The notes beneath the pieces are model-generated. The model was not told the origin of the DNA, did no database searches, and worked only from the letters and a program-made list of their open reading frames with translations. A stretch of 28,761 nucleotides of DNA from JAKPQD01 sp029572965 (GTDB taxonomy: Bacteria; Bacteroidota; Bacteroidia; Bacteroidales; DTGW01), in contig DAOSPF010000045.1 of the NCBI GenBank assembly GCA_035374585.1, positions 1 to 28,761 of the forward strand. The letters run 5' to 3'. This document shows positions 26,053 through 28,761 of the stretch, one piece after another (position 1 is the first letter of the stretch; each line of letters opens with the position of its first letter). Both the position numbers and the translations under genes were made by a program.

Positions 26053-26356
26053 AGTTTTTATTGGTTTAAGATTGAATAAAAGTAAACAAAAGAAATTACA
26101 TTCTCACTTCAAAAAAGCCATTACAAACCAAAAGCATTTATAAAAAGAAAAAATCCCCTTTTTGGGGTATATTCTGAACACCTTTCATAACCTAATATTG
26201 CATTGAAATCAAAAAGAAACCTTAATCCAAATTAATAACCTTTTTGTTTTACCTGCATGTAAAAGTTTTATTATGTGTTTGAAAATCATTTTCATTGTTA
26301 TTTTACATGCAGGATTTTAAAAACAATGAAAAGATTGTAAAACAAAATAAAACCTA
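26053..26356. other. 304-bp divergent intergenic region
   Basis: AT-rich and gene-free, between the DUF3108-like gene (leftward) and the lipoprotein gene (rightward). It carries the promoters for both, although I see no clear TAnnTTTG. A 13-bp inverted repeat sits at 26252-26313 and a weak C4/G4 hairpin at 26155-26167. Confidence 0.55.
26252..26313. repeat. Perfect 13-bp inverted repeat upstream of lipoprotein
   Basis: CCTGCATGTAAAA (26252-26264) and TTTTACATGCAGG (26301-26313) are exact reverse complements, 36 bases apart. The spacer holds a smaller hairpin, GAAAA-TCA-TTTTC (26281-26293). It has no following T-run and lies 43 bp before the lipoprotein start. It could be a paired operator or an RNA stem. 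Confidence 0.7.
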
Positions 26357-26362
26357 ATGATT

Positions 26363-27034
26363 ATGAAAAAAACATTACTTTTTTTACTGAGTTGCCTTTT
26401 TTTAGTATTAATGAGCTGCTCAAAAGATGACGACAAAGACAGTGAAGATGGCACAACAGACACCCCACAAAGTACAGACGGGAAAGTGACTTTTTTGAAA
26501 AAATACGAAGTAAAGTCGGGTATCATCAAATTTACCGAATATTCCGACATATTAGATGAAACCACTACCTACAAGGTATTTTTTGACGAATACGGTGGCA
26601 AAGAAGTAAAATATGAATACGATGCCAAAGGAGCTCTTACGGACATTACCATGGAAAAAGGAGATGGCTGGTACTACCAGATAAGTATTAAGAATGGAGG
26701 AACGAAAACATCTTCTCCTTATGCAGATGGTACAGAAATGAAGTTTGACCTTAACTGGACCGAAAAACAAAAAACCGAATACAACTTCAAAATGCTCAGC
26801 GACACTACCATAGCCGGAAAAGTCTGCAAAAGGTATTCTATGGATGCGTCAGAATCTATCAGCGGAATTTATGCCGGATATAAAGGCGTTACCCTTTATC
26901 AGAAATCTATATCTAAAGGCTCATTTACTTTTTATGTAGAAGCCAAAGCCGTTTCGTTTGAAGAAAACGTAGCCATCAACGACACAGTATGGAAACTACC
27001 CGCCAATATTACCATCACCGAATCAAAATATTAA
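26363..27034 (+). CDS. Lipoprotein of unknown function
   Basis: 223 aa from the ATG at 26363, or 225 aa from an ATG 6 bp earlier. The signal sequence MKKTLLFLLSCLFLVLMSC ends in a lipobox (LMSC), then SKDDDKDSED, an acidic stretch like the Bacteroidota lipoprotein export signal that leads to the cell surface. The mature part is beta-rich, beginning with KYEVKSGIIKF, then EYGGKEVKYEYDAKG and GYKGVTLYQKSI, with KAVSFEENVAI near the end. I know of similar lipoproteins but no function. An inverted repeat lies just upstream and a terminator just downstream, so it is a single-gene unit. Confidence 0.8.
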   Translation: MKKTLLFLLSCLFLVLMSCSKDDDKDSEDGTTDTPQSTDGKVTFLKKYEVKSGIIKFTEYSDILDETTTYKVFFDEYGGKEVKYEYDAKGALTDITMEKGDGWYYQISIKNGGTKTSSPYADGTEMKFDLNWTEKQKTEYNFKMLSDTTIAGKVCKRYSMDASESISGIYAGYKGVTLYQKSISKGSFTFYVEAKAVSFEENVAINDTVWKLPANITITESKY

Positions 27035-27053
27035 AAGCTCATTTACACAATGT

Positions 27054-27087
27054 TTCCCGTGTAGCATAAGCTATGCGGGAATTTTTG
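27054..27087 (+). terminator. Intrinsic terminator of the lipoprotein gene
   Basis: Stem TTCCC/GGGAA around a second stem GCATA/TATGC (27064-27076), with a short bulge, followed by TTTTTG. It begins 20 bp after the stop codon. Confidence 0.8.
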
Positions 27088-27176
27088 TATATATTTCTTT
27101 CTTCTCTTAAAAAAAACAAAGCAAGTACCTATATTATTTACTTTCAGCATCTTAACCTAATTTGCATAAAGCAGAA

Positions 27177-27184
27177 TACTTTTG
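27177..27184 (+). promoter_or_regulatory. Candidate -7 element (TACTTTTG)
   Basis: Matches TAnnTTTG 49 bp before the ATG of the right-edge gene. No matching -33 element is evident, so confidence is limited. Confidence 0.4.
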
Positions 27185-27232
27185 TATCTTTAAAATTTGA
27201 AAAAATCTAAATTAACCATAAAATATTAAAAC

Positions 27233-28761
27233 ATGAAAACACATTCTACTTTAAGAAACCTGGCAATAAAAGCGATAATGCTGGCTCTGCTATGGGTACC
27301 CGGCACCTTGTTTGCCCAGATTGTTTATATATCGCCCAGCGGGAGTGACCTTACAGGAAACGGAAGCTATGATATGCCTTTTAAAACCCTTCAAAAAGCC
27401 TTAGACAATTGTAACAACAATATCATCTCTTGGAATATTTATTTATTTGATGGTACTTATGATTTCGACACAACTACCATTTCCATTGCCTCACAAAGTA
27501 TTAACAGTATTTCTGCTATCAATACAAATGGAGCGACTATTAAAAACTCTAAACTGATTTTTGATTTTGCCCAAACCAATCAATATACTTCATTCATTAA
27601 CCTGGTGATTGATTCTTCATCTATAGAATTTTCAGGAGCAGGAACTGTTTATATTTCTGATAACCACTTTAAGAATAGCACTTATATCTTAGCAAAAAAC
27701 AATACTATAACTGCTGATGTATTGAATAGTATTTTTGAAAATTCTGGAATGGAATTAAATTCATTGTCAGCCACAATTATTAACAACACCTTTGTACGTT
27801 CCTTATCAGTTACAGGTTCTTATGCCATTTATGTCCCTCAGGCTGTAAACATCTCAATTGAAGGGAATATTTTCAAAGGTTACGACTATGCAATTGACGG
27901 AACTGCCCAAAATGTGAAATACAATTGCTTTTTCAACAATGTAACTAATTATCCTTCAAGTCTTGATTCCAGCAATATATACTCAGACCCCATGTTAAAC
28001 AGTGACTTCAGTCTAAAACCAGGCTCTCCATGTATTGGAGCTTATGAAGGCTCTGACATTGGGGCTATTACTTATGTAACACCTGTATGTAATTTTGATT
28101 TTACTTATGTCAACAATTATGGAGCCAACTACACCTTCACTCCACAACCTACCAACTGTAATACATTCAACTCGCTAACATGGACAGTAAGAGACCCTAA
28201 CAATATCCTTATAAAAACCAGTACAGACAATATTTTCACTTACACTATGCCCGAAATAGGTTACTATACAATAACACTTGAAGGCTTAACAGTAAATAGT
28301 GAAACATATACGACCAGCCAATATGTAAATGTTTATAATACCTGTCCGGCAAATGGTTCAATGAATATCATTTCTGCCGATGAAATAACTGGCCTGGTTA
28401 AGTTTAAAATTTCCGCCATCAATACCGACTCGGTATTTTTCTCCTTTGGCGACCTAAAAGACTCTGTATTTAAATATTCAGGGACTGAAATGACTTTCAC
28501 ACATAAATATCCAACCAATTGGAAATATGGAAATGAATTTTACCCAAGTTATTCATTATATAACACCCTTGAAAACTGTTCGATACCCAAATATTCTGAT
28601 ATCCCTGTAAGTATTAAAAATAAAAATTGCAGGATCACCACTTGGGCTTATTCAGACACTTTAACACTTTCAGTAAACGCTGAAAAATATGGCAATGAAG
28701 ACGTTTTGGTAACCCTGAAAAACTCAAAAGGCACTTTAGACAATTTTACACTTAACACTAG
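27233..28761 (+). CDS. Large secreted protein: beta-helix-like then PKD-like (partial)
   Basis: Starts at the ATG at 27233 and is still open at the right edge after 509 codons. Signal peptide MKTHSTLRNLAIKAIMLALLW with cleavage near TLFAQ. Next comes IVYISPSGSD.TGNGS...PFKTLQKAL (residues ~29-60), the start of right-handed beta-helix (DUF1565/pectate-lyase-like) domains, then strands such as NNTFVRSLSV and ISIEGNIFKGYDYAI and a SPCIGAYEGSDIGA end of the helix. From residue ~285 the sequence changes to PKD/Ig-like (CNFDFTYVN, LTWTVRDPNN, YTITLEGL) with paired cysteines. Proteins of this design are usually type IX secretion substrates, with a sorting domain at the missing C-terminus. No catalytic residues are visible. 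Confidence 0.85.
   Translation, partial: MKTHSTLRNLAIKAIMLALLWVPGTLFAQIVYISPSGSDLTGNGSYDMPFKTLQKALDNCNNNIISWNIYLFDGTYDFDTTTISIASQSINSISAINTNGATIKNSKLIFDFAQTNQYTSFINLVIDSSSIEFSGAGTVYISDNHFKNSTYILAKNNTITADVLNSIFENSGMELNSLSATIINNTFVRSLSVTGSYAIYVPQAVNISIEGNIFKGYDYAIDGTAQNVKYNCFFNNVTNYPSSLDSSNIYSDPMLNSDFSLKPGSPCIGAYEGSDIGAITYVTPVCNFDFTYVNNYGANYTFTPQPTNCNTFNSLTWTVRDPNNILIKTSTDNIFTYTMPEIGYYTITLEGLTVNSETYTTSQYVNVYNTCPANGSMNIISADEITGLVKFKISAINTDSVFFSFGDLKDSVFKYSGTEMTFTHKYPTNWKYGNEFYPSYSLYNTLENCSIPKYSDIPVSIKNKNCRITTWAYSDTLTLSVNAEKYGNEDVLVTLKNSKGTLDNFTLNT

Noticed and set aside
26140..26180. C4-T5-G4 hairpin followed by a T-run on the minus strand, a possible small-RNA terminator
   Set aside because: The stem is only four base pairs, and no minus-strand gene or clear promoter lies upstream of it.

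Overview
The window looks like chromosomal DNA from a member of the Bacteroidota. The evidence is low GC content, TAnnTTTG-type promoter elements, little reliance on Shine-Dalgarno sites, SprB-type repeats in a giant surface protein, an extra-long IspG, an ECF sigma factor paired with a transmembrane/beta-barrel protein, and futalosine-pathway menaquinone genes. The futalosine genes argue against the classical-Men gut Bacteroides. I cannot name a genus. No rRNA, tRNA, CRISPR array, intact insertion sequence or prophage is visible.

Layout. Positions 1-7213 hold the first ~2,400 codons of a giant secreted repeat protein on the minus strand. It is open at the left edge and interrupted by a 100-N scaffold gap. 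A 919-bp gene-free stretch follows, then a membrane-anchored coiled-coil protein with its own terminator. A secreted sialate O-acetylesterase-type enzyme (plus strand) converges on a three-gene minus-strand operon. That operon encodes a TPR-transmembrane-PP2C phosphatase, a SiaB-type kinase and a SiaC-type (DUF1987) target, which together form a partner-switching circuit. Divergent from it is an ECF sigma factor (TTG start) followed by a protein with a cytoplasmic N-terminus, one transmembrane helix and a C-terminal outer-membrane barrel-like domain.

Next is a cofactor block. A minus-strand operon carries a PTPS-type 6-pyruvoyl-tetrahydropterin synthase, GTP cyclohydrolase I and a D-2-hydroxyacid dehydrogenase. 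A divergent plus-strand pair carries mqnB and mqnD (futalosine route to menaquinone). The mqnD gene overlaps, tail to tail, a dapF-like/ispG operon. The DapF-like protein has serine at both positions normally held by the catalytic cysteines. After it come a glycosyltransferase fused to a degenerate phosphoglycosyltransferase-like half, an OsmC-family protein, a secreted DUF3108-like protein, a lipoprotein and, at the right edge, the start of a second large secreted protein (beta-helix-like, then PKD-like).

The genes mix housekeeping cofactor synthesis (pterin, menaquinone, isoprenoid) with envelope and regulatory functions. The points most worth following up are the double Cys-to-Ser DapF homologue, the GT2/PGT-like fusion without a catalytic core, the one-piece inner-membrane-to-barrel partner of the sigma factor, the SiaABC-like operon with a periplasmic sensor and no obvious output enzyme beside it, and the pterin operon with a hydroxyacid dehydrogenase.
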